Shown piece after piece: positions 52,126 through 60,640 of a DNA stretch of 64,000 nt; the stretch's first letter is position 1; every line of letters starts with the position of its first letter. The notes beneath the pieces were generated by a model. The model saw nothing but the letters and a program-made list of their open reading frames with translations. It did no database searches and was not told where the DNA came from. This DNA is from Massilia sp. NR 4-1 (GTDB taxonomy: Bacteria; Pseudomonadota; Gammaproteobacteria; Burkholderiales; Burkholderiaceae_D), in the NCBI RefSeq assembly GCF_001191005.1, contig NZ_CP012201.1, positions 248,001-312,000 on the forward strand. Direction: 5' to 3'. The translations under genes were made by a program, and so were the position numbers.

Positions 52126-53298
52126 TCAATCGGGCGCGCTGCTGGCCATCAGCGTCGTTGCCGCTGGCGGGCTGGCCGCCGCCAGCGTGGCTGGCGCATC
52201 CTTGCCCAGCACCAGCCGCAGCTCAACCGCCTGCAGAGCGTTGCTGGCTTCCAGGGCCGCCTTGCCTTGCAGCGTGGATTGCAGTTCGACCGCCTGGCTG
52301 GCGTAGCCCGGACCGTACTGGATGGTGGTGAGCTGTTGGCGATATGGCTTGTCGTTGCTCAGGCGTTCGATTGCCATGCCGGACAGCAGCAGCAGGTCGC
52401 GGAAGCGTTTGGCCATGCCGCTGGAGCCGTTACCGTTGGCAATCTCCATGCGCGCGCGGCGTGCGCCGGCAGCGGCGCTGGCGCCCGCCCTGGCCGTCGT
52501 TGCCGCAGGCGTTGCCGGCATTGCCGGCGTAGCTTTGACGATGGCCGGCCGCTGGGGCGGCACGGCAGTCACCGCGGGACGCAGCTTCAGCTCATACACA
52601 TTCTCCTGCAACTGCACCAGCTGCATGCGGCTGTTGTTTTCCAGCCGGCTGGCATCGGGTGTCGCGTCCGCTTCGGCGGAACCGGCGCGGGCGGGCGGCA
52701 TGCCGACGGCATGGGTGGTGGCCGCTTCCATGCCGGCGCTGCCTTGCGCCACAGATGCCGGCTGGACCTTGAGCGCTGCGGCCATGGCGGCGGCGCCGGG
52801 TTCCTTGTTTTCGCGCACCGCCGTTTCGGCCAGTTGCAGGTTCTCGAAAGCCTTGGGTCCGGCGCCCAGCGCCATGGCCTTGCGCAGCGTGCCGATGGCG
52901 TCGCTGTATTCGCCCAGCAGATACTGCACGTATCCCAGATTGGTGTGCGCCTGCGCTTCGGCCGGATACTCCGCCACCAGCGCCTGCAACTGTTCGCGTG
53001 CCGCTTCCAGGCGGCCCTGGCGCGCCTCGATGGCGGCGACCGCGGTGCGCGCCTCCAGCTGGCGCGGGTCCAGGGCCAGCGACTGGGCATAGGCGCCCAG
53101 CGCCAGGCTCAATTGGCCGCGCTCCTGGTGGTAGCGCCCCAGCCGGTTCCAGGTACCGATCTGGTTGCCGGCGCGCGTGCCCGAATCGATGCGCAACAGG
53201 GGTTGCATCGTCAATTCCTGGCGCGCGGGCGGCGTGCTGCAGGCGCCAATCAGGCCGCTGCCGGCGATCGCGAGGGCAATCGGTGTGAGCTTGTTCAT
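52126..53298 (-). CDS. tadD: TadD-like TPR lipoprotein with LytR_C-type C terminus
   Basis: This 390-residue lipoprotein has the lipobox LIGAC with lipidated Cys20, so it is a periplasm-facing lipoprotein. Tetratricopeptide-like helices run from about 45 to 165 (GRYHQERGQLSLALGAYAQS and similar). A long Ala/Pro-rich low-complexity linker spans about 175-285. The C terminus (about 285-350, RMEIANGNGSSGMAKRFRDL and QYGPGYASQA) matches the LytR cell-envelope C-terminal domain pattern. TadD is a pilotin-like accessory lipoprotein that helps localise the Tad secretin. It is the last gene of the operon and follows tadC by 12 bases. The LytR_C addition is worth noting compared with short TadD proteins. 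Confidence 0.85.
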   Translation of the reverse strand: MNKLTPIALAIAGSGLIGACSTPPARQELTMQPLLRIDSGTRAGNQIGTWNRLGRYHQERGQLSLALGAYAQSLALDPRQLEARTAVAAIEARQGRLEAAREQLQALVAEYPAEAQAHTNLGYVQYLLGEYSDAIGTLRKAMALGAGPKAFENLQLAETAVRENKEPGAAAMAAALKVQPASVAQGSAGMEAATTHAVGMPPARAGSAEADATPDASRLENNSRMQLVQLQENVYELKLRPAVTAVPPQRPAIVKATPAMPATPAATTARAGASAAAGARRARMEIANGNGSSGMAKRFRDLLLLSGMAIERLSNDKPYRQQLTTIQYGPGYASQAVELQSTLQGKAALEASNALQAVELRLVLGKDAPATLAAASPPAATTLMASSAPD

Positions 53299-53310
53299 GA
53301 CGGTTTCCTT

Positions 53311-54261
53311 TCAGTTGCCTTCACCACCCATGCCGGGTAGCAGAACACGGTAGATTTGCAGGAACGCTGGCCCCATCAGCACCACCAGCAGCGAGGGGAA
53401 GATGAAGAAAATCAGGGGAAAGAGAAGCTTGAGCGCGATCTTGGCCGCCGCTTCCTCGGCGCGCTGGCGGCGCCGTGTGCGCAACTGGTCGGACTGCACG
53501 CGCAGCGAGTCGGCGATGCTGGTGCCGAAGCGCTCGGCCTGGATCAGCATGGCCACCAGGGCGTCCACGTCCTCCACGCCGGTGCGCAGGGCCAGGTTGC
53601 GCAGCGCTTTTTCCTTGCTCAGGCCTGCGCGCAGTTCGAGCGTGACCAGATTCAGCTCGTCGGCCAGCACTGCGCTTTTCAGGCCGATTTCGTTCGCCAC
53701 CCGCAGCAAGGCCGCATCCATCGCCAAGCCGGCTTCGACGCATACCGTCATCAGGTCGAGCGCGTCGGGAAAGCTCTCGAAGATTTCCCGCTGGCGGCGC
53801 TGCACGCTGATATTCAGCACCATATTGGGCAGGTAGTAGCCCAGCGCGGCCGACAGCAGAAGCCAGAACAGCAGGCTATTGCCGGTGGCTTTCGAATGCA
53901 TCAGCGCGAGCAGGAAGTAGGCGAGCAGGGGAAACAGCACGGCCAATGCCGTCTTGGCGGAAAAGAACAGGATCGGCGCCGAAGGCTTGCGCAGGCCGGC
54001 GTTCAGGAAGCGGGTGCGCAGGGCTGAATGTTCTTCCTCCTGCGGATTGGCCGACAGCTTGGCCAGCGGCGCGGTCATGCGCGCCAGGCGTGCCGCCATG
54101 CGCGGCGACTGGCCATTGGCGGGCGCGCCCGCCGCGCGGCCGCCGATGGCGTCCAGGCGCTGGCGCACAGGATCGCCGTTGAGGCGGCTCATGAGCACCA
54201 TGGCCATGCCGAAGACGGCCAGGAACAGCAGGGCGAGAAAGCCGATCTGCATCATATTCAT
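53311..54261 (-). CDS. tadC: TadC, inner-membrane platform protein of the Tad pilus
   Basis: This 316-residue protein has an N-terminal membrane helix (about 5-25), two central helices (about 98-118 and 127-150) and a C-terminal helix (about 285-305). They enclose a GspF/T2SSF cytoplasmic domain, with FPDALDLMTVCVEAGLAMDAAL as the typical signature. TadB and TadC together form the platform that couples the TadA ATPase to pilin extrusion. The gene follows tadB closely and precedes tadD. Confidence 0.93.
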   Translation of the reverse strand: MNMMQIGFLALLFLAVFGMAMVLMSRLNGDPVRQRLDAIGGRAAGAPANGQSPRMAARLARMTAPLAKLSANPQEEEHSALRTRFLNAGLRKPSAPILFFSAKTALAVLFPLLAYFLLALMHSKATGNSLLFWLLLSAALGYYLPNMVLNISVQRRQREIFESFPDALDLMTVCVEAGLAMDAALLRVANEIGLKSAVLADELNLVTLELRAGLSKEKALRNLALRTGVEDVDALVAMLIQAERFGTSIADSLRVQSDQLRTRRRQRAEEAAAKIALKLLFPLIFFIFPSLLVVLMGPAFLQIYRVLLPGMGGEGN

Positions 54262-54278
54262 GACAAGCCCCTATCGGT

Positions 54279-55256
54279 TCAGACGCGAATGCGGATGATC
54301 TTGCGCATCAACAGCACGCCAAGGACCATCAGGAGGGCAGCCGTGACCAGCATCTTGCGGCCGCCCGGGTCGGTGTACAGCACTTCCAAAAATTGCGGGC
54401 TGGTGAGCTGGATCATCAAGGCCGCGCCGAAGGGCAGCAGGCCCAGTATCCAGGCCGACATGCGGCCCTCGGCCGAGAGCACGCGCACCTGGCCCATCAG
54501 CTTGATGCGGGCGCGGATGATGGCGCTGATATTGTCCAGCAGCTCGGCCAGATTGCCGCCCGTTTCGCGCTGGATCTGCACCGCGATGACGAAGTAGCGC
54601 AGGTCGGTGCTGGGCACGCGGGTGGCAAGGTTCATCAGCGCGTCCGTCATCGAGATGCCGAAGTTGACTTCATCGAAGGCGGTGCGGAATTCGCCGGCGA
54701 TCGGGTCGCGCATCTCGTCGCCCACCATCTTCATGGCGGTGGGAAAGGCGTGGCCGGCGCGCACGGCGCGGCCGATCAGGTCCAGCGCATCGGGCAACTG
54801 CTGGTCGATATGCAGCAGGCGCTTGGCCTTGGCGCGCAGGATCAGCAGCAAGGGCAGGGCGGTGGCGCCGGCCAGCAGCGGCAGCAGCAGGGGCGGCGGG
54901 AAGTGCAGCCACAGGCCGAGACCGAGGGCGAAGGCGAAACTGAGCGCGGTCAGTCCCAGCAGGTCGGCCACGCTCCAGCGCAGGCCCGACTGTTCGAGCA
55001 GGCGGTCGACCTGGCCGATGCGCGGAATCTCCAGCAACAGGCGCTGCAAGGCGGGCGACTCGGCCAGCAGGCGCTGCTTGATGAGGGAATTGCTTTGCTG
55101 GCCGCTATGGGCACCGGCCGACATCATGCGCAGGCGGCGCGCCACCCGTTCCGCCTCCGGCCCCTTGCTTGAATTCCAGCTCAGGTACAAGCCTTCGATC
55201 AGCAGCACCACGGCCAGGAAGACCACGATGCCGGTGATGTAGTAAAGATAGTCCAT
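54279..55256 (-). CDS. tadB: TadB, inner-membrane platform protein of the Tad pilus
   Basis: ATG 55256 is chosen (325 residues) because GGAG lies seven bases upstream within the end of tadA. A longer open frame to 55382 overlaps tadA and is not credible. The protein has an N-terminal membrane helix (YYITGIVVFLAVVLLIEGL), a pair of central helices (about 100-135), a T2SSF domain with LPDALDLIGRAVRAGHAFPT, and C-terminal helices near 275-320. It pairs with TadC. The start is 4 bases after the tadA stop, so expression is tightly coupled. Confidence 0.93.
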   Translation of the reverse strand: MDYLYYITGIVVFLAVVLLIEGLYLSWNSSKGPEAERVARRLRMMSAGAHSGQQSNSLIKQRLLAESPALQRLLLEIPRIGQVDRLLEQSGLRWSVADLLGLTALSFAFALGLGLWLHFPPPLLLPLLAGATALPLLLILRAKAKRLLHIDQQLPDALDLIGRAVRAGHAFPTAMKMVGDEMRDPIAGEFRTAFDEVNFGISMTDALMNLATRVPSTDLRYFVIAVQIQRETGGNLAELLDNISAIIRARIKLMGQVRVLSAEGRMSAWILGLLPFGAALMIQLTSPQFLEVLYTDPGGRKMLVTAALLMVLGVLLMRKIIRIRV

Positions 55257-55260
55257 GGTC

Positions 55261-56613
55261 TTACTCCATGCGCCGGGTCGGGTCGAACAAATTGTCGGCC
55301 AGTTGCAGGCCGAAGGCGCGCAGGCGTTCGCTGAAGCGCGGACGGATGCCGGTGGCGCTGAAATAGCCTTGCACCGCGCCATCCTTGTCCAGGCCGGTCT
55401 GCTTGAAGCAGAAAATCTCCTGCATGGTGATCATTTCGCCTTCCATGCCGGTGATTTCCTGGATCGACATCAGCTTGCGCTTGCCGTCGGTCAGGCGTGC
55501 CACCTGCACCACCACGCCCACGGCGGAGCTGATCTGCTGGCGCATGGCCTTGGTGGGCAGGCTGGCCGCGCCCATGCTGATCATGTTTTCCAGGCGGGTC
55601 AGCGCGTCGCGCGGGGTGTTGGCGTGGATGGTGGCCATCGAGCCCTCGTGGCCGGTGTTCATCGCTTGCAGCATGTCCAGCGCTTCGCCGCCGCGCACCT
55701 CGCCCAGGATGATGCGGTCGGGGCGCATGCGCAGCGCATTGCGCACCAGGGCGCGCTGCGAAACCTCGCCCTTGCCCTCGATATTCGGCGGCCGCGTTTC
55801 CAGCCGCACCACGTGCGGCTGCTGCAGTTGCAGTTCGGCGGCGTCCTCGATGGTGACCACGCGTTCGCTTTCGGCGATGTGGGCCGAAATGGCGTTCAGC
55901 ATGGTGGTCTTGCCGCTGCCGGTGCCGCCCGAGATCACGATATTCACCTTGGCCCGGCCCAGCGCTTGCAGCACGGCGGCCATGCTTTCGGTCATGCTGC
56001 CGTAGTTGACCAGTTCGGCCATGCCCAGTGGATCGGCCGAGAAGCGCCGGATCGACATCACCGGGCCGTCGATCGCCAGCGGCGGGATGATGGCGTTGAC
56101 GCGCGAACCGTCGGGCAGGCGAGCGTCGACCATGGGGCTGGATTCGTCGATGCGGCGGCCGACGCGCGAGACGATCTTGTCGATGATCTTCATCAGGTGG
56201 GCGTCGTCGGCGAAGGTGACGCTGCTCAGCTCCAGCCGGCCATGGCGCTCCACGTAGACCTGCTGCGAAGCGTTGATCAGGATGTCCGACACGCTGGGAT
56301 CGGCCAGCAGCGGTTCCAGCGGGCCGAAGCCGAGCACCTCGTGCTGTATGTCGCGCGTCAGGTTGCGCCGCTCGATATCGTTGATGACCACCTGGTTCTC
56401 TTCCAGCAGGCGCTCGACCAGGATGCGCAGCTCGTCGCGGATCTGCTCCTGGCTCAGGCGCTGCATGCTTTCCAGGTCCACGCGGTCGAGCAGGGTCTGG
56501 TGGATGCGGTGCTTGAGCTGCTGGTAGGCGCGGTTGTCGATGCTGTCCGCGCGGGTGGCCGGTGCGGGGATGGTGCTGCCCAGGCGGGCGCGCAGATTGG
56601 CACTGGTGAGCAT
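55261..56613 (-). CDS. tadA: TadA/CpaF secretion ATPase
   Basis: This 450-residue member of the VirB11/GspE superfamily energises both assembly and retraction of Flp pili in characterised systems. It has a Walker A GGTGSGKT at 229-236, a glutamate-bearing ASP-box region (TIEDAAELQLQQPHVVRLE), a Walker B-like RPDRIILGEVRGGEA, and a His-box (GSMATIHANTPRDALTRLE). The N-terminal domain (about 75-200) includes FGPLEPLL and SDILIN, typical of CpaF. The start has AAGGAG six bases upstream. It follows tadZ by 35 bases and precedes tadB. Confidence 0.96.
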   Translation of the reverse strand: MLTSANLRARLGSTIPAPATRADSIDNRAYQQLKHRIHQTLLDRVDLESMQRLSQEQIRDELRILVERLLEENQVVINDIERRNLTRDIQHEVLGFGPLEPLLADPSVSDILINASQQVYVERHGRLELSSVTFADDAHLMKIIDKIVSRVGRRIDESSPMVDARLPDGSRVNAIIPPLAIDGPVMSIRRFSADPLGMAELVNYGSMTESMAAVLQALGRAKVNIVISGGTGSGKTTMLNAISAHIAESERVVTIEDAAELQLQQPHVVRLETRPPNIEGKGEVSQRALVRNALRMRPDRIILGEVRGGEALDMLQAMNTGHEGSMATIHANTPRDALTRLENMISMGAASLPTKAMRQQISSAVGVVVQVARLTDGKRKLMSIQEITGMEGEMITMQEIFCFKQTGLDKDGAVQGYFSATGIRPRFSERLRAFGLQLADNLFDPTRRME

Positions 56614-56648
56614 GGGATTCTCCTTGGCTTAAGCGTGGGGGGCGTGCC

Positions 56649-57812
56649 TTAGGCGCGCTGCAAAATACGGGACAGCCAGCCGCGCGCTTCAGCCGCCGAC
56701 TCGCCGGCCAGCTCGCGCGCCATCTCCTGCAAGGCCTTGGAGACCGGGCTGTTGCGCTGCAGCTGGAGGATGGGCACGCCCTGGTTGACGGAAGCGGCGG
56801 CCGCCTCGTAGTGGTTGGGAATGGTGCGGAACATGGTGGTGCCGTAGGCCTGCTCGCAGTCGCGCAGGCGGATCTCGCCGCTGTTGGCGTAGCGGTTGAC
56901 GATCAGGTGGATCTTGTCCTTGCGGTAGTCGAGCGAACGGAAGACGTTGAGCAGGCGCTTGCCGTCGCGGATATAGGGCAGGGTCGCTTGCAGGATGGGG
57001 AAGATCATGTCGGCCTGGTCGAGGGCGCGCACGCTGATGGCATCCAGGCTGCGCCCCACGTCGAGCAGGATGAAATCGTAGTGCTGGCGCGCCAGCTTGA
57101 GCAGCACGTCGATATGCTCGGGATGCACATCGTTGGCCTGGGCCGGGTCTTCGGGCGCGGCCAACACGCCGAAGTTGGGCGTCACCTGCACCATGCTGGA
57201 GGCCAGGAAGGAGGCGTCCAGGCGGTGGATCTGCTGCGAGAGCTGGGCCAGGCTGGCGACCGGTTTCTGGTCCGAGATGAACAGCGAAGCGTCGCCGAAT
57301 TGCAGGTTCAGGTCGAACAGGGCGACGCGCTTGTTCTCGGCGGCGGCCAGGGCGTATCCCAGGTTGGCGGCGAGGAAGGTGGCGCCGCTGCCGCCCTTGC
57401 AGGAGACGAAGGCCAGCACCTTGCCCTGGGCGCGCTTGTGGACGTTAAGCTTGTCCTCGATGCGGCGCACCGCGCTATGCAGCTGGGCCGGATCGGCCGG
57501 CAGCGGCAGCACTTCGCGCACCCCGGCCCGCATCGCCTGCAGCAGGAATTCCGGGGTCTGCAACTGGCACAGCAGCAGAATGGCCATGCCGGGATGGCGG
57601 ATGGCCAGGCTTTCCAGGCGTTCCAGCTCGCCGCTGCTCAGCACGGGCTGGGCCAGCACCAGCAGGGAAGGGGCGTGCGCCGCGTCCATGGCTTGCAGTT
57701 TGTCGAGCGGGCCGGCGACAGCGTCCACCTGGTCGGCCATGCTGCGTTCGCGCAGCACCCGCGCAATATCGAGCAGCAGCTTTTCGTTGGCGGATATGAC
57801 GGTGATTTTCAC
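56649..57812 (-). CDS. tadZ: TadZ/CpaE-type MinD-like localisation protein
   Basis: The start is GTG 57812, behind GGGAGG; the product has 387 residues. A receiver-like N-terminal domain (about 1-125) lacks a full phosphorylation set. A MinD/ParA-like ATPase domain follows (about 130-370). The P-loop reads CKGGSGAT at 138-145: the first lysine of the deviant Walker A is present, but the second, normally before the Thr, is replaced by Ala. TadZ/CpaE proteins place the Tad apparatus at the pole, and many carry atypical Walker A motifs. It sits between a small lipoprotein gene and tadA. Confidence 0.92.
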   Translation of the reverse strand: MKITVISANEKLLLDIARVLRERSMADQVDAVAGPLDKLQAMDAAHAPSLLVLAQPVLSSGELERLESLAIRHPGMAILLLCQLQTPEFLLQAMRAGVREVLPLPADPAQLHSAVRRIEDKLNVHKRAQGKVLAFVSCKGGSGATFLAANLGYALAAAENKRVALFDLNLQFGDASLFISDQKPVASLAQLSQQIHRLDASFLASSMVQVTPNFGVLAAPEDPAQANDVHPEHIDVLLKLARQHYDFILLDVGRSLDAISVRALDQADMIFPILQATLPYIRDGKRLLNVFRSLDYRKDKIHLIVNRYANSGEIRLRDCEQAYGTTMFRTIPNHYEAAAASVNQGVPILQLQRNSPVSKALQEMARELAGESAAEARGWLSRILQRA

Positions 57813-57845
57813 TTCAGCCTCCCACTCTCTGGCTTCGTTGGGGGA

Positions 57846-58121
57846 TCAGCGGCCGACGCCGATGATAAAGGTGTTCTGGCGCGGTTCGGCCGCCTTGAAG
57901 GACTTCTGGTACTGGTCGTAGGCCGACTTGGCGGCCTTGCCGTCGATGCCGGGCGGCCCCTCCAGGCGGCTGCCGGCCGAGGGATCGAGGATCTGCTGCG
58001 CCTGCAGCAGGCTGACGGATTCGCCGAAATGGCGGTCCAGGTTCGGCGTCGGCGTGCGGCATGCGGCCAGCGCGCAGATGAACAGACCGAAACTGGCGTT
58101 GCGCAGAAAATGCGGATGCAT
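57846..58121 (-). CDS. Small lipoprotein of the Tad operon
   Basis: This 91-residue protein has a signal peptide ending in the lipobox LAAC (Cys21), so it is a predicted outer- or inner-membrane lipoprotein. Its ribosome binding site AGGAG overlaps the secretin gene's TAG stop, which indicates coupling. The mature part is short and helical, without a family I recognise. Small lipoproteins between the secretin and tadZ genes occur in other Tad loci, and a pilotin-like or secretin-stabilising role is plausible but unproven. Confidence 0.75.
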   Translation of the reverse strand: MHPHFLRNASFGLFICALAACRTPTPNLDRHFGESVSLLQAQQILDPSAGSRLEGPPGIDGKAAKSAYDQYQKSFKAAEPRQNTFIIGVGR

Positions 58122-58131
58122 GGCGGTTCTC

Positions 58132-59757
58132 CTAGTAAAGATCGAAGCCGCCGCTGGATTTCTGGCCGGCCGGCGCGGCGGCGGCGCTGACGGGGGCGGA
58201 CGGGGAGGCGGGCAGCGGCAGCGTGGCCGGCGCGCCCGGCTGGGCGGCTTGCGGCGGCGCGGCGCGCGAGGTCTTCTTGCCTTCCATCTGGCCGTTCAGG
58301 AAGAATTCGCTGCGGCTCGGCTCCACATAGCCGTCGGTCGGCAGGCTGTAATCGGGCGGCAGCGGCTTGACCATGCGCGGCGTGATGATGAACACCAGCT
58401 CCGAGCGGTCGGTCTGGAAGTCGCTGCTGCGGAACAGGGCGCCCAGTACCGGCACTTCGCCCAGCACCGGCAGGGCCTTGATATTGGTGCTGACGTTGTT
58501 CTTGATCAGGCCACCGATGGCGAAGCTCTGGCCGTCGTACAACTGCACCGTGGTGGCGGCGCGGCGCGTGGTGAACGAAGGCAGGATGGCGGTGGTGTTG
58601 ATGCCGGTGGCGCTGATGCCGATGCCTTCCTTGTTCAGCTCCGACACTTCGGGCGCCACTTTCAGGTTGATGCGGCCGCCTTCCAGCACGGTGGGCGTGA
58701 ACTTCACCGCCACACCGAACTCCTTCTCTTCCAGCGTGATCATGGGCAGGCCGTTGCTGCTGGTCTGGCTGACCGGGATGAAGATCTTGCCGCCCGCCAG
58801 GAAACTCGCTTCCTGGCCGCTGATGGCCATGATGGTCGGTTCGGCCAGCACCTTCACCAGGCCGTCGCGCTTTTGCGCATCGAGGCTGAGGAAGTTGCCG
58901 TTGCCGCTATGCAGCGCGCCGACCTGGCTCGGATTGTTGCTGAGCAGGTTGGACAGCAGGGAATAGGTCCAGCTGCCGTGTGACTTGGCCAGGCCCAGGC
59001 TGGAACCCAGCTGGTCGACCAGGGTTTTCGACACTTCGGCCACCTTCACTTCCAGCATCACCTGCTGCGGCGCGGCGATCGACAGCATATTGATGATCTT
59101 GGGCGAGAGGCCGGTCTGCGCGTCGGCCTGGGGCGCCTGCACCGCCATCGGCGCGGCGGCGCCGGCGCCGCTGGCGGTGGCGTTCTGGGTGCGCGCGGTG
59201 CGCTGCACATAGGCGTTGGCCAGGGCCATGATCTGGTCGGCCTTGACGGCGTCGGACACGGTGCCGGTCAGGATCAGGGTGTCGCCGGCGGCCGTCACTT
59301 TGATGTCCTTCTCGCCGCCCATCAGCTGGTTCAGGCGCGCCTGCAGGGCGGCCGTGTCGATGCTGACGTGGATGTCGACGATGGTGGCGTCGCCGTTCTT
59401 GCTCCACAAGATCAGGTTGGTGGTGCCCACCGATTTCCCCAGCATATAGATTTCGCCGGGATTGAGCAGGATCACGTCGGCGATCTGGGCATCGCCCACC
59501 GACAGGCGGGTGGCGGCGTAGGGCAGGCGCATCAGGGTGGACTTGCCTTCGGACAGTTGCACCTGGGGCGCCAGATCGACGCGGCCGGCGCTGGGCGCGG
59601 CGGCGCTGACGGGGGAGGCAGCGGCCAGCGCCAGCGGCTTGGCCTTGCCGCCTTTGGCCGGCGCGCTGGCTTCGGCGGGGGCGCCCGCCTGGGCGGAGGC
59701 GGCGGCCAGCAGGCAGACCAGCAGGGCGGCCGGCGGCGCGGAGAGTATCGGTTTCAT
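58132..59757 (-). CDS. rcpA: RcpA/CpaC outer-membrane secretin of the Tad system
   Basis: This 541-residue protein has a Sec signal peptide (about 1-24) and an Ala-rich spacer. A pilus-formation N-terminal domain follows (about 65-140, LSEGKSTLMRLPYAATRLSVGD and DVILLNPGEIYMLGKSVGTTNLI). A BON-like segment lies at about 135-195 (KVTAAGDTLILTGTVSD). The C-terminal secretin domain (about 240-485) includes EVKVAEVSKTLVDQLG and the terminal SELVFIITPRMVKPLP. The secretin forms the outer-membrane channel for the Flp pilus. The C terminus is Ala/Pro-rich. It sits between rcpC and the small lipoprotein gene. Confidence 0.94.
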   Translation of the reverse strand: MKPILSAPPAALLVCLLAAASAQAGAPAEASAPAKGGKAKPLALAAASPVSAAAPSAGRVDLAPQVQLSEGKSTLMRLPYAATRLSVGDAQIADVILLNPGEIYMLGKSVGTTNLILWSKNGDATIVDIHVSIDTAALQARLNQLMGGEKDIKVTAAGDTLILTGTVSDAVKADQIMALANAYVQRTARTQNATASGAGAAAPMAVQAPQADAQTGLSPKIINMLSIAAPQQVMLEVKVAEVSKTLVDQLGSSLGLAKSHGSWTYSLLSNLLSNNPSQVGALHSGNGNFLSLDAQKRDGLVKVLAEPTIMAISGQEASFLAGGKIFIPVSQTSSNGLPMITLEEKEFGVAVKFTPTVLEGGRINLKVAPEVSELNKEGIGISATGINTTAILPSFTTRRAATTVQLYDGQSFAIGGLIKNNVSTNIKALPVLGEVPVLGALFRSSDFQTDRSELVFIITPRMVKPLPPDYSLPTDGYVEPSRSEFFLNGQMEGKKTSRAAPPQAAQPGAPATLPLPASPSAPVSAAAAPAGQKSSGGFDLY

Positions 59758-59776
59758 GGGAGGGCTCCTGTAGTCG

Positions 59777-60613
59777 TCAGAATTGCTGGCTGCTGCGTTC
59801 CAGACCTTTGATCATTTCCACTTTTGGTCCCTGCGGCCCGGCCGCGCTCTGGCGCACCGCCGGACGTGGCGCCGGCGCTGGCGCCGCGGGACGGGGCGGG
59901 GCCGGCATGGTGAGCAGGCTGGCCTTGGTGGCGCCGGCGGTCTTGGCCGGATCGGGGTCGACCTGGTTGCGCAGCACCAGCGACAGGGTGCCCACGCTGC
60001 GCGCCAGGTCGAGTTTTTCCACCTGCTCCGGGGTCAGCTCCAGCGTGACGGCGTTGACCACCTTGGGGCGCGTCTCGTCGCGGCTCGATTCCTGCGCCAC
60101 GGCCAGCACCAGGATGCGCTCCAGCACGATCTTGGAAATGCTCGCCTCATGGCTGCCTTGCGCTTTCAGGTTCTCTTCCTGGGTATTGACCAGGATGTCG
60201 ACGAAGTTGCCGGGCAGGGCGAAACCGGCCACGCCCACCACATCGTTGACCCGCACCGTCATGGCGCGCTTGCCTTCGGCCACCACCGCCGACAGGCCGC
60301 CCTGGGTGCCGGGCGGCGCCAGCTTGCTTTCCAGCAGCGGCTCGCCGCGCTGCACGCTGCTGCGCGTGACGCGCCCGGCCAGCAGCTTGGGATCGTTGAT
60401 GGCGCCGGGCGGCGTGGCGCCGGCCGGCCAGTCCACCATGCGGATCATGTCCGGATTGATGCGGGCGCCCAGGCTGATATCGTTCTGGGCCACGGCGACC
60501 TTGCTGATATTGCCGGCCGCCTGGGCGTTGATCCATTGGGCCGCCATGATCACCGCCAGCGAGGCCAGGGCGATGGCGACGACCATCATGACGAGCGCGC
60601 GAGTGTTTCTCAT
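59777..60613 (-). CDS. rcpC: RcpC/CpaB Flp pilus assembly protein
   Basis: This 278-residue protein has one N-terminal membrane anchor (about 8-28), then a SAF domain (about 35-100, VAVAQNDISLGARINPDMIRM). A CpaB/RcpC periplasmic part with a second beta-rich region follows (MTVRVNDVVGVAGFALPGNFVDIL). The C-terminal 60 residues are Pro/Ala-rich. SAF domains suggest glycan binding. RcpC is thought to help gate or stabilise the secretin. The start has GGGGAAAG upstream. It follows the AAA ATPase gene and precedes the secretin gene by 19 bases. Confidence 0.92.
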   Translation of the reverse strand: MRNTRALVMMVVAIALASLAVIMAAQWINAQAAGNISKVAVAQNDISLGARINPDMIRMVDWPAGATPPGAINDPKLLAGRVTRSSVQRGEPLLESKLAPPGTQGGLSAVVAEGKRAMTVRVNDVVGVAGFALPGNFVDILVNTQEENLKAQGSHEASISKIVLERILVLAVAQESSRDETRPKVVNAVTLELTPEQVEKLDLARSVGTLSLVLRNQVDPDPAKTAGATKASLLTMPAPPRPAAPAPAPRPAVRQSAAGPQGPKVEMIKGLERSSQQF

Positions 60614-60640
60614 TTTCTTTCCCCTTGCTGTGATTGCCGT

